A model generated the notes under the pieces. The model did not search any database. It had not been told where the DNA came from and saw only the letters and a program-made list of their open reading frames with translations. This document shows, in pieces, positions 22,628 through 34,622 of a stretch of DNA of 64,000 nt. Both the position numbers and the translations under genes were made by a program. Each line of letters starts with the position of its first letter. The first letter of the stretch is position 1. Source of the DNA: Crocodylus rhombifer (Eukaryota; Chordata; Crocodylia; Crocodylidae); assembly GCA_038503035.1 (NCBI GenBank), contig JAVSML010024600.1, positions 939,240 to 1,003,239 of the forward strand, in the 5' to 3' direction.

Positions 22628-23410
22628 ACCTTATTTACTCCAATCTAAGATAAGGTTTTTTTCCCCCATTCAACATGGTGGGAGGAAGAGGGGAAACAGT
22701 CCCTTGTCATAGATTCAAATACAAGCAGGGAGGCTGGCAGCTGCTGTAGCTCTGACTCAGGGTTGCTCCCCATACCTGCCTTGACACTACTTCTGCCCCT
22801 GCTGCCTGTCCCCCAGCTTCCCCCTGCCACTACTTCTGCCATTATGGCTGTAGCCCCAACCCCAAACCAGTACACAGTTGCTCTGGACCCCACCAAGCCA
22901 CGCAGTAGCAGTGGCAATGGTGGCAGCTACAACCCTGGCTCTAGCTCAGCCAGGACCAGGGCCAGGGGCCAGAGCTGCCACTAATATTGCAAATGCTGCT
23001 GTGTGGCTGAGCATGGGATGGAGTGACCATGTTCTCTATGTCCCAGGCTGTGGCTGGAACCAGAGCTGCAGTGGAGGATTCAAAGGAGGTGTTAGTGGGG
23101 GCAGACACCAGAGGGCACAGACATAGCGAGACTGGTGGGAGAGGGACAATGTGTATGTGGGGAGGGCGGGGGCGCAGGCTACAAGGAGTGATGTTTAGAC
23201 CACTTGACTCCCTGCCACCTGGCTCCCTACCTTGCTAATGTCTGCCCCACTGCAGTGGCAGGGGAGGGGAGAATGAATTTAAGACAAGCCTCTAATAATT
23301 AAATTATATACCTGCAAAATTATAACATTTATAAATGTTCCATGTATAGAGTCTAATTATTTGGGGGGTCTTCTTAAATCCAAAGTCATCTTGGAATTGG
23401 ATAAATACAG
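22628..23410. mobile_element. Non-autonomous DNA transposon with about 30-bp inverted ends
   Basis: The left end ACCTTATTTACTCCAATCTA pairs imperfectly with the complement of the right end (ATCTTGGAATTGGATAAATAC). Inner motifs TAAGATAAGG and AAGACAAGCC also mirror each other. The interior is GC-rich and non-coding. Superfamily and target-site duplication are unresolved. Confidence 0.5.
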
Positions 23411-24043
23411 TATTATTCAAGCATGAGATTTTCCATCAGAGAACATGAACAAATCTCATAAGACTATTGACTCATTAAAAGTAACCAAAATGCTTGAATA
23501 AGTAATATTAAAGAGAGTTAAAAATATTTTTAAAACCCATTATTGAATAATACTGAAAGTGAAGAATGTAAAAGCATAAGGCTTTCATTATGGATTAATC
23601 TACTTAGCCATAGTTAGTACATTATGTTTCAAGCTCAGAGAGACTTATTTTGAAGTAAGATTTTTAGCAGAACTAAGACCCGGTCTCCTCATTTGGGAAT
23701 AAATAATGAACTCCATTTCAGACTCCTCTAAAACATTTGCTATGCATGTTCATGCCTCTCATTCATTCTGCTGCAACCAGTAGCATTGAACTACCAGATT
23801 TTTGGCCATTAGTTGTGGCAAAATAAGGAAAAGGACAAGGTAAACCTTATCCCTTGGAAATACCTTTTGCAATAAAAATCCCTTTAGAAAATGAGAGGCC
23901 ATACACAAATTGTAACAGAAACTAAGTCAGGCTCATGGTTAGTAACAACTCCAAAATCCAAATCCTACTTCATGAAGGGTATTTAAATTGTACTTACACA
24001 TACAATTGTAGATGCGCAAGAGGTGGTTTTGCCACTTACACAG
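23411..24043. other. Intergenic stretch, nothing recognised
   Basis: AT-rich DNA up to the duplication that flanks the next hAT element. Confidence 0.4.
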
Positions 24044-24051
24044 GGTATGTG

Positions 24052-25285
24052 TAGTGTTCTGCATTTTCAGTTTTTTTATTTTCAAAAAAAAATTCTGGGA
24101 ATTTTTCAGGGTTTATTTTCCAAACGTAAAAACCGGATTGAAATCAGGATAAAAGGAAGAAAAAAAATCAGTTTAAATCAGGGAAAATAATAATATGTCC
24201 CCAGGGCAGTGAGGGAGGGAGGAACTGGACTAAGGCTAGGAGTAGTGAAGGGGCGGGAGGAGGGGTGCAGCACAGCCCATTGGCTGCTCCAAGGGCTGCA
24301 GCAGGGAGCAAAGCGGGGGAGCTATCAGTGGGTGTGTGGGACAGGATGCGGTGGGCACAGGGGGTGGGGCTCTTGCTGCTATGTGCCCCCAGAAGGGCTG
24401 CAGAGCTGCACTGGGCTCTTCCTGGGGGAGGGGGGGGGGCAGTGCATGACCCTGGATCTGCACATGGGACAGGAGCAGGCTGCCACCCACTCCAAGTGCT
24501 GGGAAGAGCCCGGTGCTGCCACCAGTCCCAGCCAGCAGTGGCAGCCTGCTGTTGTCCAGTGCACAGATCCGGAAGCACGTGCCCCCCAGGAAGAGCCCGG
24601 ATCAGCCCCCCAGCCTGCAGCCCTCCCAGGGTGCTCATAGCAGCAAGAGCAGCACCCCACCCCCTACTCCCACTGACGGCTCCCCATACTTTTCAGCCCC
24701 AGGAGTGGCCGATGGGCTGCTCCGTGTACCTCTCTCCTGCTGCAGCAGCCTGCTGCTGGGTTGCCTTGGTGCTTGGGGGAAGGGGGAGTGGCAAACAGCC
24801 AGACGTGGAGGGTGGGACACAACCCTGACCCCAGCACTGGCACCAGCCCCTCCCACCCAGGGTCAGAGCCAGAAGCCCTGTGCCCCAAGGCAGTGGCTCC
24901 AGGCCCGTGGGCCTCTGTGGCATGGCTGGGTGCAGTGCCTGCCACAGGGAGCAGGGCCAGGCTCTCCTGCCTGCCCCCTCAGCGGGGCTTGCAGCTTCAG
25001 TGCCCAGGACTCTCCCGTCCCACCCAGGGTCAGAACCAGGAGCCCTGTGCTCCCAGGCAGCAGCTTCAGCCACCCCACCCCGGCTTTTGCACGGCCACCA
25101 TTACTCCCTTCACCCTGCCTCCCCTTCTGTGTGCAGCTGCCACCACAGCCCCCCACCCCCAAATTAGTTTTTACTGATTTACAATGGGAAATGGATGTAA
25201 ATCAGTAAAAACTGAATAACTTCAATAAAAAAAATTCAGTAATTTATCAGCGAACTTCAGTAAAAACTGAAAATGAGGAACACTA
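24052..25285. mobile_element. hAT element, 1234 bp, with perfect 8-bp target duplication
   Basis: GGTATGTG occurs immediately on both sides (24044-24051 and 25286-25293). The ends are inverted: TAGTGTTCTGCATTTTCAG and the complement of CTGAAAATGAGGAACACTA agree at nearly every position over 24 bp. Subterminal AT-rich, CAGT-rich arms flank a GC-rich core with many CCCAGCCC- and CTGCAGC-type words. The open frames of 100-230 codons in the core overlap on both strands and match no transposase. This is a non-autonomous hAT copy. Confidence 0.9.
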
Positions 25286-25418
25286 GGTATGTGCAGTTGT
25301 TACACTTAGATCAACCTAAGTAGGTTAGTTTAATCTAAGTGTCAGTCCATACATACATTTAGGGAGGTTAGCTCAGGCCAAAAATGGCCAGCCTGATTTT
25401 ATTTAGTACACCTGAGAA

Positions 25419-25514
25419 CAGCATTCCCTCTAAGCTGTGTGCAGGCACTCTCATGCCCTGCTGCAAGGTGCACCTGCACAGCTGTGCACACCACGCAGCT
25501 TAGAGGGAATGCTA
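25419..25514. mobile_element. 96-bp hAT MITE with perfect target duplication
   Basis: CCTGAGAA flanks both sides (25411-25418 and 25515-25522). The ends CAGCATTCCCTCTAAG and CTTAGAGGGAATGCTA are inverted repeats differing only at the terminal base. The unit can fold into one hairpin. Confidence 0.9.
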
Positions 25515-25522
25515 CCTGAGAA

Positions 25523-26213
25523 GTGTACAAAGTTAGATCAAGCCTGGGTTGGCCTGATTTACTGAACATATGTACATGTTCAGAGTGTAGCCCTTGGGTT
25601 TGGAAAAGTCCATCTGCTCTCCCCAGTCCCAGGGCTACCCTTTTCCTAACCCAGCCCCTTCTCTGACCATCTTTAGCTCTCCAACCCCCACAACTCCCAG
25701 GTGGACATCCCTTCCTGTAGACTCACCCCCTGGACCTGCCATCCCTCCCAGTCCTGCCAGCCCCTCTTATCCCACCAAACACACCCCAGGCCCACTGACC
25801 CACTAGTCTTTTCAATCCTGCCCACCTCTTCCCCCGTCCTAATTTACTTAGATCATGTTCCTGGTTCAGCTTCCAGCACCAGCAAACATGCACAAGCAGG
25901 ACCTAATCTACAATCATCGTGCTTAAAGGCTTGGGTCCCAGGAGTGTCTGCATGTGGCCATAGATTTTTGGCCATAGATTTTTGATCCAATATCTGCCTG
26001 GATGGCTAGTCTTTTCCTTCAGAGCATGCCTCAAGAAATCCACTGTGGCTGTGTATATTCTTTAAAAATCCTGTTCCATTTTGGTAGATGCATAAGTCTG
26101 CAAAAATGTGGTCAGAGTAGAAAAAAATTAAAAAACCTGCTGTTTGGATAGGAAGAAGGATCTTCCTACCCTTTAGTGTCACCATTTGAGTGCCTGACTA
26201 TGAAATAAGACTC
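25523..26213. other. Intergenic stretch with a short duplication
   Basis: C-rich non-coding DNA. The unit TTTGGCCATAGATTT is duplicated at about 25958-25988. Nothing else was recognised. Confidence 0.4.
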
Positions 26214-26489
26214 AGGCGGCATGTCAAAACATGCCCCCCATGGTGCAATTGTTACTGCACTTGCACTTGCTTTAGGAAGTACTAAATGACAGTGCAGTAA
26301 CAGCCATTACTACACCATCCTGGCAGCACACAATTATTTTTAGCAGCTACATGGCTGTAGTGATGCGCTATAGCGAGGTAGCTTGTTGCTACAGTGACAC
26401 AGTTTTGGCGTCATGGTCTGTGCCCGCCAACACTATGGCACCATAGCACGCTGCTACAGCAATGCAGTGTCACATGTAGACACACCCAG
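26214..26489. mobile_element. Possible non-autonomous DNA transposon
   Basis: The left end has GGCATGTCAAAACATGCCCC and the right end has TGTCACATGTAGACACACCC, which are partly inverted. The interior is rich in CAGTAAC and GTAGTGATGCG-like words. No duplication was confirmed. Confidence 0.35.
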
Positions 26490-28240
26490 TTTTTAGCCAG
26501 CCTCTCTCCTCTTACTCCGTAAAGGTCTGAACCCATATCTCCTACGTTTTAATAATTAATGCACCTTAACCAGTCTGCTAAGAGCCAGACAGAACTAAAC
26601 ATGCCCCCTACCAAGAGGAATGTAGAAGATGGCCCAAGTGGGCAGATGAAAGAAAAAAAGACATGTAGATTTATCTCTGTGTCTCAAGGATGGACATTTC
26701 CCTTAGAGGAGGAGGGGCCCAGCTTCTGGCCATCTATCCACTTTATGCAATGACTATTACATGAAAAATGCAGAGACATCATTGAAGGAAGGGAGCCAGG
26801 CCAGAACCAGAACTGGGTGTTTTTTTTTCCCTCCAGCTACATTTTAGGGACTTGCAAGTAGAACGGCATCTCCACAAAGCACACACAGCCATGTTAGAGC
26901 CTTTCTGAGCATGCTTGGAAAACAAAGGTCTAGCTATATAGGTATAGAGAAAATATAAAATCTTTGTAAGTGGCAAAAATGCATCTTACGCTGTTACATT
27001 TAGATGTATAAGTAGCTTGGGCCCAAATCCAATTTCACCTAAAGGCATCTATAGGGCTTGTCACATGAGATATGCAGCACATGTTTTATCTGAGATTGTA
27101 GCAAGCATTACTGTTCTGAGCAGCCACAGTAATGTTTACTACAATCTCAGCCCGCTCCAGGTGGGGCTGAAGTTGGCTGTGATAGGTCCTAGGACACTGA
27201 CCCTAGCACTAGGCATCACAATTTACACATCCATCTATGAGGATGTGTAACCCCTACATCCAGAGCCCATGCTGACCACATGCCCAGCACTTCCCAGCCC
27301 AAGAACACCTGCTGGGGTAAGCCAGGTTTCTGCTGCTGGTGGCAGGCACAGGGAAGGATGGGGAGTTGAGACTGGGAGAGGGTGCCATTCTTGTGACTAG
27401 AGCCATTCCTGCCAATGGATCCCACTGGTGTCAGGAGTACCACCAACTGGTTGTATTAGCTCTGTGGAGCAGTCCAACAATAGCTGAATACATGCTACTT
27501 AATATAATATGGAGATGTTCCTTCCATGACAAGTTGTAACTTTGCTATGATACAACCATGCTTAGTACGTTTTATTGTCTGAACACACAGATGCTCTTGT
27601 TTTAAGTGTGGTTAACATGTCCAAAATGTACTGCACGACATGACTCTATCTCAGCTCCATTGATGTTAATGAATTTATGTCCTGTATTTGTGTCCAAGCA
27701 ATGGACAATTCAGTTTTTCTTACCTTTGGGAAGTTAGCTACTTTATTTTGATTTTTTTCCAACATTTTTCTTCCTTAAAAAGTAGAGGATTGTCTTAGTG
27801 TTCTGGCCAATTTGGAAAAAAAAATTGTGGGTAATGATGCTAAAGGACTTTTGCAAGTTATTGTTGAGTTGAGTCAAAGATCAATGTCTGCACTAAGGAA
27901 ACTGCAAATTGAATCAGTCCTCATTTCTGCAAAGTTCCTAATCTTATGTTCAATCTGAGTAGTCTCATTGAAGTCACTCAGTGAGACCACTCATGTGCTT
28001 CAAATAGGTCATTAAGAATTTTTCTGAACTGGGGCTTCAGCTAGCATAGATGTAGGCAAAACTTTAAAACATTTTAAAGTCTACTTTTTTCCCAAAGTAC
28101 CATTTAATTTCTTGTTTTGTGCACCATCCTTACAAGCAGTGTAAACAGGTGAACAGAAAGCTATTAAATAGCAGTTTCAATAATGGAGATGAGGCTTTAT
28201 TCATTATTTTTAAAAGACTTAAGTGATACAAGTCTCCCTA
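26490..28240. other. Intergenic stretch, nothing recognised
   Basis: Mixed composition, with no coding exon and no repeat with clear ends. Confidence 0.4.
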
Positions 28241-28387
28241 GGGACAGACATTACACATAAATTGGTTTAAGTGATCAGAAACTGGTTTAAACCTGTAACA
28301 GAACAGACATTCAGTGCACATAAACCAGTTTCAAAATGGGTTTGAGATAAACTAGTTTCAGATAAACTTGGTTGAATGTCTGGCTCC
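28241..28387. mobile_element. Small MITE, copy 1 (empty site for a hAT)
   Basis: It starts GGGACAGACATTACACATAAA and ends GAATGTCTGGCTCC, an inverted partner. The same family recurs at 37598-38150. The uninterrupted GGTTTAAACCTGTAACAGAAC here (given in two parts: GGTTTAAACC, TGTAACAGAAC) is the pre-insertion version of the site where the 37652 hAT landed. Confidence 0.6.
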
Positions 28388-28631
28388 TCTCTCCTCAGGT
28401 CTGACACCCTTTTTCCTTCTGCTCCAGGAGTCTTTTAGCCAGTCAGAGCTGGGGCTCTTGTTCCGGTTATGGCTTGTACTCTCTGAATGAGGACGTACTG
28501 GCAGTGAGTTGGGGGTAGGACTCTCTCTCTCTGGGCCACAGGGTTCCCTGAACCTTGGCACCTAAGTGGTGCCACTTGCTCCTCTGGACAGAGTTTCTCT
28601 CCCTGGCAGCTGGAGGTTTCCTGTCTGGGCT
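28388..28631. other. Spacer between MITE and CR1, nothing recognised
   Basis: Short non-coding spacer; no signals seen. Confidence 0.3.
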
Positions 28632-29310
28632 TCCAGGTCACTAGGGTCGGTAGGGATCATTGAGTCCGACCACCTGCTCTGGGCAGGAAAGAGCGCTGGA
28701 GTCAAGTAACCTCAGCCAGGTGCTTGTCTAATCTCCTTTAGAACACCTCCAAGGTAGGGGAAAGCACCACCTCCCTTGGAAACCCATTCCATATTTTGAC
28801 AACCCTCACTGTAAAGAATTTCTTCCTGATTTCCAATCTAAATCTACTCTCCCTCAGTTTATGGCTATTGTTACGAAGGGCACCCTGGTAAACGGAGTAT
28901 CAGCTATTCCCTGCTGACCCAATGAGTTTTGTAGACAGCCACGAGATAACCTCTCAGCCTTCTCTTGTGGAGGCTGAAGAGATTCAGGTCCCTCAATCTG
29001 TCTTCATAGGATCTTACCTGCAGGCCCTCAATGAGTAGCCCTCCTCTGAACCCTTCACGTCCCAAAACCAGACGCAGTACTCCAGCAGCAGCCTCACCAG
29101 TGCTGCAGAGAGGGGCAGTACCACTTCCCTAGACTTGCTCATGATGCACCTACTAATGCAGGAAAGAGTGTGGTTAACCTTACCTATTTCCTCATCACAT
29201 TAGCGACTCATGTTCATTTTTGCATCGACTATGACTCCAAGATCCCTTTCTGCTGCTGTGCTGCTTAGAATGGTATTTCCCAGTCTATAGATGTATAGGT
29301 GCATTGTTCT
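28632..29310 (-). mobile_element. CR1 LINE 3' fragment
   Basis: The minus strand reads the C-terminal ORF2 region and 3' end of CR1: on +, AGTCCGACCACCTGCTCTGG at about 28664, GTAAAGAATTTCTTCCTGAT at about 28812 and GACTCCAAGATCCCTTTCTG at about 29233 are the usual CR1 landmarks. Frames are broken throughout. The element is 5'-truncated. Confidence 0.85.
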
Positions 29311-30011
29311 TGTTATAGCCTACTAGTCTGTATCCCAATCCTTAGTCCTAACCACAGGAGTTATCTTTTTGTCTACTAGGTGCAGAATATGAGGTTATAA
29401 GACCAAAGGATTCTAGAATGCTGTAAAACCAAAATAATGCTGCAAAAAAATGTATAATTGTTAGAACTCTATACAAATTATAAGCTTGTATTTAATTATA
29501 AGCTTGTTAATATTTACCTGTCTTATATTGTATATCTATCTGATTCAACATGTTTTGCAGGCCTTTCACATAGCTCTGCTCTTCTTCCCTTTTTCAGTGT
29601 TTCTCTTACAGCTCTTGTTCTATCTGAAATGAAACCCAAATGGTCACTCCCTGAATAAGCCATTCTGGAATTCCCAAGTGTTTTTTTTTAAATCTTGTAT
29701 GGCTTTTATTGTCTTACCAGGCACCCATGAATACAACTGTTTGAAATTAATAATTAATTGCTGTAATGGTCTGTAAATTATGACCATTTCAGTCTATTTC
29801 ATGCTATGATTCATGTAAGAGAAAAAACTAGAAACTGCTCTATTCAGAGCCTAAGAATATTCATAATAACAGTCACAGCCTGGCATTAGTAAAAGATAGG
29901 CAAATTTGGCATGGGATATTAAAAAAAATAGTTGATATTGAAACTAGGGCATTATAACAGGCTTATTTGATTTAAATATCAATTATATTTTAGCTGTTTC
30001 AGATTTAATGT
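29311..30011. other. Intergenic stretch, nothing recognised
   Basis: AT-rich DNA; no repeat or exon signals. Confidence 0.4.
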
Positions 30012-30016
30012 ATTGT

Positions 30017-30539
30017 TGTAATAGTAAGAGCTTTGTTAATAGCAGAAGTTTTGCATGCTGATACCATAGGAGGCCAGTGAAGCGGCACATAGCCTCCTGC
30101 TCTGCGAGTGTGATGAAGACATGACCCTGGGTAGTAGAATGCTGTGATACAGTGGAATGTGATAAACACCAGGTGCGTTGGATCACAACTCATCCCCATT
30201 TTTCCCGCTTGAGATAACGTTGTTTACTTCAGACTATATAAAATGTATATTCTTAAGTTACTGTGGGTTCTTCAGCTCTGGCAAGAGTCCTGACTTGCGC
30301 AGAGCCCCGGCACAGGCTATTGCATCCCTGGGATCAGGACACTCGGGGGTCAGGGGAACCCTGCAGGGTGGCAGCTGCTGCCTAAGGCCGATGTGAGGTG
30401 ACTGTCCTCTCTGCTCTGTTCTATCGCCTGCTCCTGCGAGTATCCTTAAGTAAAGATTTGCAAGGGTGAAAACAACCATGAGTATGTCCTTTGTTCAAGC
30501 ACAGGGAATCTGCTGAACGCAGTGGTTTGTTATAAGACA
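30017..30539 (+). mobile_element. Solo LTR, 523 bp, with perfect 5-bp duplication
   Basis: The unit starts TGTAATAG and ends AAGACA, and is flanked by ATTGT on both sides (30012-30016 and 30540-30544). A TATA box (TATATAAAA) lies at 30235-30243. A polyA-type motif (AAGTAAAGATTTGC) lies about 200 bp downstream. This layout fits a plus-strand solo LTR left by recombination. No internal retroviral sequence is adjacent. Confidence 0.85.
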
Positions 30540-30651
30540 ATTGTATCTCCAAAATAGTGATAATTTCATGCTCAGTACCTACATTTTGGAAATGTTAAAG
30601 TTGAAAAGTGATTTCTAGTCAAAGGAACTTTAGTTTTTTCAACAAACTTTT

Positions 30652-30787
30652 CTTTATGCATCTGCAGTTTTTCTATATCAATTATTAATATGTCACTTGT
30701 AGTTAAACTATTTTGGTTTATAGAGATGTTCTATGTTATAGTTTAGGTTTTGTGTGCAGAGCAGTGATAAAATGTTACATAAGAAAA
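30652..30787. repeat. Unclassified repeat, copy 1 (empty site)
   Basis: The segment ATCTGCAGTTTTTC onward through TGTGCAGAGCAGTG aligns with 32111-32198 plus 32905-32955. It lacks the hAT element present in that copy and so preserves the empty insertion site (GATGTTCTATGTTATAG). Confidence 0.65.
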
Positions 30788-30925
30788 TTTATCCTAGTCA
30801 TTATGCCTTGGTGATTTTTTCTTTATGATACGAGACACAATTCTGTATTTTATATATAAATATATTCTGTATTTTATTTATATATATAAAACACCTTCTT
30901 TTTTTCTTAATTTCCCATTCTCCTA

Positions 30926-31425
30926 TAGTAATGCTCAGCCTTTCTGGCATGTGGGCTGGATGATTGGGGTGTAGCCAGTCTGTGGACTGGATCAGGCACA
31001 ATGGACTGATCCCATGTACTAGGTCTGGGGCCATGCACAGGATCTGGGGCCCTAGACCATATCTACATGTTGCATCCGGGGCTGCATACCTGGTCTGAGG
31101 TCTTGCGCTAGATCCCATTCTATATGCTGGGCCTGGCTGCATGCTTAAGACTGTGGCTGCAAAACTGATTCCATGCACTGGGTCTGGGACTGCGTGCCAG
31201 GTCTGGTCACAGACCAACCCCACGTGCCAGTCGGATGCAGTGTATGGGGCCATGTCACCTGGCTTGTGGATTCCCCCAGAGAGGGGAGCAAGTGCTGTGT
31301 TAATTGACATAGGATTCCCAGAGCTGGCAGCACAGCTATTTTGGACCTGTGGGGAGCTCCAGGGGCCAAATAACTCAGCTCTGCAGGATGTATCTGGCCC
31401 ATGGGCCATTATTTGAACACCACTG
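30926..31425. mobile_element. Possible hAT non-autonomous element
   Basis: The right end GGCCATTATTTGAACACCACTG, given as GGCCATTATTT then GAACACCACTG, is a hAT-like terminus. The left end AGTAATGCTCAG is a degenerate partner. The flanking 8-mers do not match. The 210-codon minus frame here lies in its body and is not a gene. Confidence 0.4.
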
Positions 31426-32110
31426 TCGTACATAATTATCTAACTTCTCAGAACTACACAGACAGAGCCAAGAGTGATATCCTGTGTACTGACAAGCAAA
31501 TTCAGAAACATGCAACTGGGTAGACTTAAAATAGTCAGAACTGATTTATGCATTTGGATGAGCTCAGTTATAAAACAAGACCTGGTTAAATAGTGGGGGG
31601 AAATATATTCATGAATAGACTTGCAAATTCTTTCTATTTTGTCTGTTTCCTCACACGTTTTACATACTTAAGCACAAAGATGTTGGGGAACAGCTATTTT
31701 TTGCACGGTGATACCTGATTGCAAGCAGCAAGTACTTGTATTTATATTTGAGCTGGAAATGCATGCCTCCTGCTTATATAATCAGAGAACAAACATAACA
31801 TGTGATATAGCTGACCAATGACACATCATGAATTATAACAAATAGTAAAAAATACAGTTGAGGTGAATAGGTTGCCAGCAACTCTTCATATCTCGTCAAG
31901 AATTTTTAAATGTCTTGACAACATGGCACAAACATTAATTTAAAAAAGGGTAAGACACTCTAACATACTACTGCTTCTTTAATAGACTGCAGTAATAACC
32001 CTTTTTGATGGAGCAGCAAAAATAAAATAGAGGAAAATATAGTTTGGATCGAACTGGATTCAAGTTTTTAAAAAATGTTTCTCATCAAAAGCAGGAAAAA
32101 TACTTTAATT
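31426..32110. other. Intergenic stretch, nothing recognised
   Basis: AT-rich DNA with no element ends. Confidence 0.4.
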
Positions 32111-32198
32111 CTTTAAACATCTGCAGTTCTTCTAAATTGGTTATTAATATGTCATTTGCTGTAGTAAAATACTTGGGCTTTATATAGATGCTGTATAT

Positions 32199-32904
32199 CA
32201 GTGCTTCCCATACTTTTCCTCGGCATGACCCCTGACTCCCAACCCGCAGCCCCTCACAACCCCAGTTGCCCTTCACTCCCCACCCACAGCCCCCCTCCTC
32301 CCCCAAGTGCCCCAGGACCAGGGCCCACAGCCCCCATCCCCCCCAGCAGCAGCCAAACCCTGGCTGCCACCTGCAGGAAGCAGCTGTTGCTGTGTATGGA
32401 GCAGAGTGCAGAGCCTGGCTTCCCAGACCCCAGCCCCAGCCCCTCCCATGCAGGCAGCACTGCCAGAGCAAAGCCCATGGGAGGAGGGTGAGGATGCAGG
32501 CTGCCCACTGCAGGTTTGGGGCTCCCTGCCCTGCTGCCTCCCACCAGGGGCTCGGAGGTCCAGTGAGCAGGACCCAGTATGGGAGGGAGGGAGTGCCACA
32601 CTATGCTGTGCCATCATGGCTGCCAAGCTGAAGTGCCCCTTGCTCACCCAGCAGCAGTGTGCCCCAAACTTCATGGCACTGCTGCTGCCATGCCTCAACT
32701 TGGTGGCCATAGTGGTGCACTGCTCCTTCCCACAAAGGGTCTGCTTGCCTCCAGATGCAGCTTCTGCCTGGAGCTGGTCCAGCCTGGCTATACCCCTGCA
32801 CTCAGCTGTGGGTGCAGAAATCTCAGGGGGCATGTTTATCATGACCCCATCTGCTGATGTTGTGACCCCATTTGGGGTCATGACCCACAGTTTGGGAACT
32901 GCTG
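32199..32904. mobile_element. hAT element, 706 bp, inside an older repeat
   Basis: The ends CAGTGCTTCCCATACTTTT and CAGTTTGGGAACTGCTG (complement CAGCAGTTCCCAAACTG) are inverted hAT termini. The right flank TGCTATAT resembles the left flank TGCTGTATAT with a 2-base insertion, a decayed duplication. Removing the element rejoins a repeat also present uninterrupted at 30652-30787. The GC-rich core carries only spurious overlapping frames. Confidence 0.75.
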
Positions 32905-33040
32905 TGCTATATTATAGTTTAGTTTTTGGTGTGCAGAGCAAAGGTGACATAGCAAGTAACACCTGGCTGCCCGTACAGTTTCTCTAAATTATGCCAAAGA
33001 TCAGACCAGTGAAAAGCCAGCCCCAGAATTAAGGAAGGGA

Positions 33041-34120
33041 GATTTCATAGATTTCATAAATATTAGGGCTGGAAGGGATCTTGGAAGATCATCGAGTCCA
33101 GCCCCCTGCCCAAAGGGCAGAAAGTCAGCTGGGGTCATAGGATCCCAGCAAGATAAGCATCCAATTTGCTCTTGAAGGTGTTCAATGTAGGTGCTTGAAC
33201 CACCCCCGATAGCAGGCTGTTCCAGACCTTGGGGGCTCGGACAGTAAAGAAATTCTTCCTTATGTCCAGCCTGAAACGGTCTCGCAGTAGTTTATAACCA
33301 TTCGACCTTGTCATCCCTTGGGGCGCTCTGGGGAACAGACATTCCCCCAGATACTGGTGGTCACCCCTGATAAACTTACAGGTGGCCATCAGGTCACCCC
33401 TGAACCTGCGCTTTTCCAGGCTAAAGAGCCTCATGGCTCTCAGCCTGTTGTTGTAAGGTCTGTTTTCCTGACCTCTGATCATGCACGTGGCTCTTCTCTG
33501 TATTCTCTCAAACTTCTCCACATCCTTTTTGAATTGTGGGGCCCAAAACTGGATGCAGTACTCCAGCTGTGGCCTCACCAAGGCCGAGTACAAGGGGAGA
33601 ATGACATTCCAGGATTTGCTTGAGAAGTATCTATGGATGCAAGCCAGCATTTTGGTTGCTTTACTAGTGGCAGCATCGCATTGGAGGCTCATGTTCATCT
33701 TGTGGTCAATGATGACCCCCAAGTCTCTTTCTTCCATAGTGCTAGCCAGCGTAGCACTGCCGAGCCTATAAGGATGCTGCAGGTTTTTCTTCCTGAGGTA
33801 GAGAACCTTGCACACCATCAGGTTCTCATCCACCCATTTGCTGAGCCTGTCCAGGTCAGCCTGGATCACCCACCTGTCTTCTGGTGTGGATGCTTTGCCC
33901 CAAAGTTTGGTGTCATCGGCGAACTTGGCCAGTCTGTTTCTGACTCCAATGTCCATATCATTAATGAAGATGTTGAACAATATGGGTCCAAGGACAGAGC
34001 CTTGGGGGACCTCACTGGTCACAGGACACCATGGTGAGTGACTGCCATCAATCACTACCCTCTGGGTCCGACCACAAAGCCAATTTCCCAGCCAGCAGAT
34101 CATAGTGGACCCAAGGCCTG
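33041..34120 (-). mobile_element. CR1 LINE, 3' third with intact RT motif C
   Basis: The minus frame at 33135-34103 (322 codons) starts in the RT palm (VPQGSVLGPILFNIFIND), keeps the catalytic FADD box (KFADDTKLWG) and runs through LVRPQLEYCIQFWAP to a C-terminus ending YLAGIL. The 3' end lies at about 33041 (TTCATAGATTTCATA on +). Motif A and everything upstream are missing, so the copy is 5'-truncated and inactive. It belongs to a different CR1 subfamily from the 18.5-kb copy and looks younger, with one frame still open. Confidence 0.92.
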
Positions 34121-34511
34121 CTGAGCTGCTGCAAGATCTGCTGCAATTGTTTAATGTGTTTGCTCAAACCCATATGTAGAAGCTAAACAGATTCTTAACC
34201 AGGGTGCTGCCACCCTAGGCTTCCACAAGATCCTTTTAAGGGTATCACAGGGTGCTGTACAATATTAACACTGTTAGGTATGCAAATCCCTACACATGAT
34301 TTACAAGAGAAACCCAGACATTTCAAATAGAAATAAAAAAAAATATTCTGCCCTGTAGTGGTCTTTCCAAATTCTTCCCAACACAATTACTCCATTATTT
34401 TTCTATAGTCAAGAACTAAGTGAAAACAAAGAGCTGAAAGTTTCTGAGGGGTACCTTGAGTCTAACAAGGGGTGCCTCTAAAGAGGTTGAGATTCACTGA
34501 GCTAAATAAAG
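34121..34511. other. Intergenic stretch, nothing recognised
   Basis: No element ends or exon signals. Confidence 0.4.
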
Positions 34512-34622
34512 AAGCAAGGATTTTGTAGGTGATACCTTTTATTGTACAAACTGCATGGTTGGGATAACGTTAGACAAGCTTTTGAATGTAAAACGTTCTT
34601 TGTCAGGTCACAAAGGCAAAAC
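34512..34622 (-). mobile_element. Penelope-like element 3' tail (copy 1)
   Basis: Its complement aligns with 43880-43985: CTGACAAAG then a loop, AAAAGCTTGT, and a TACAATAAAAGGTATCACC block matching CTAATAAAAGATATCAGA. Only the terminal about 110 bp is left, and the hammerhead-like core is degraded. Confidence 0.6.

Noticed and set aside
24165..25208. Frames of 140-230 codons on both strands near 24.2-25.2 kb
   Set aside because: They overlap on opposite strands in a GC-rich hAT core, have low-complexity Pro/Ala/Gly composition and no domain.
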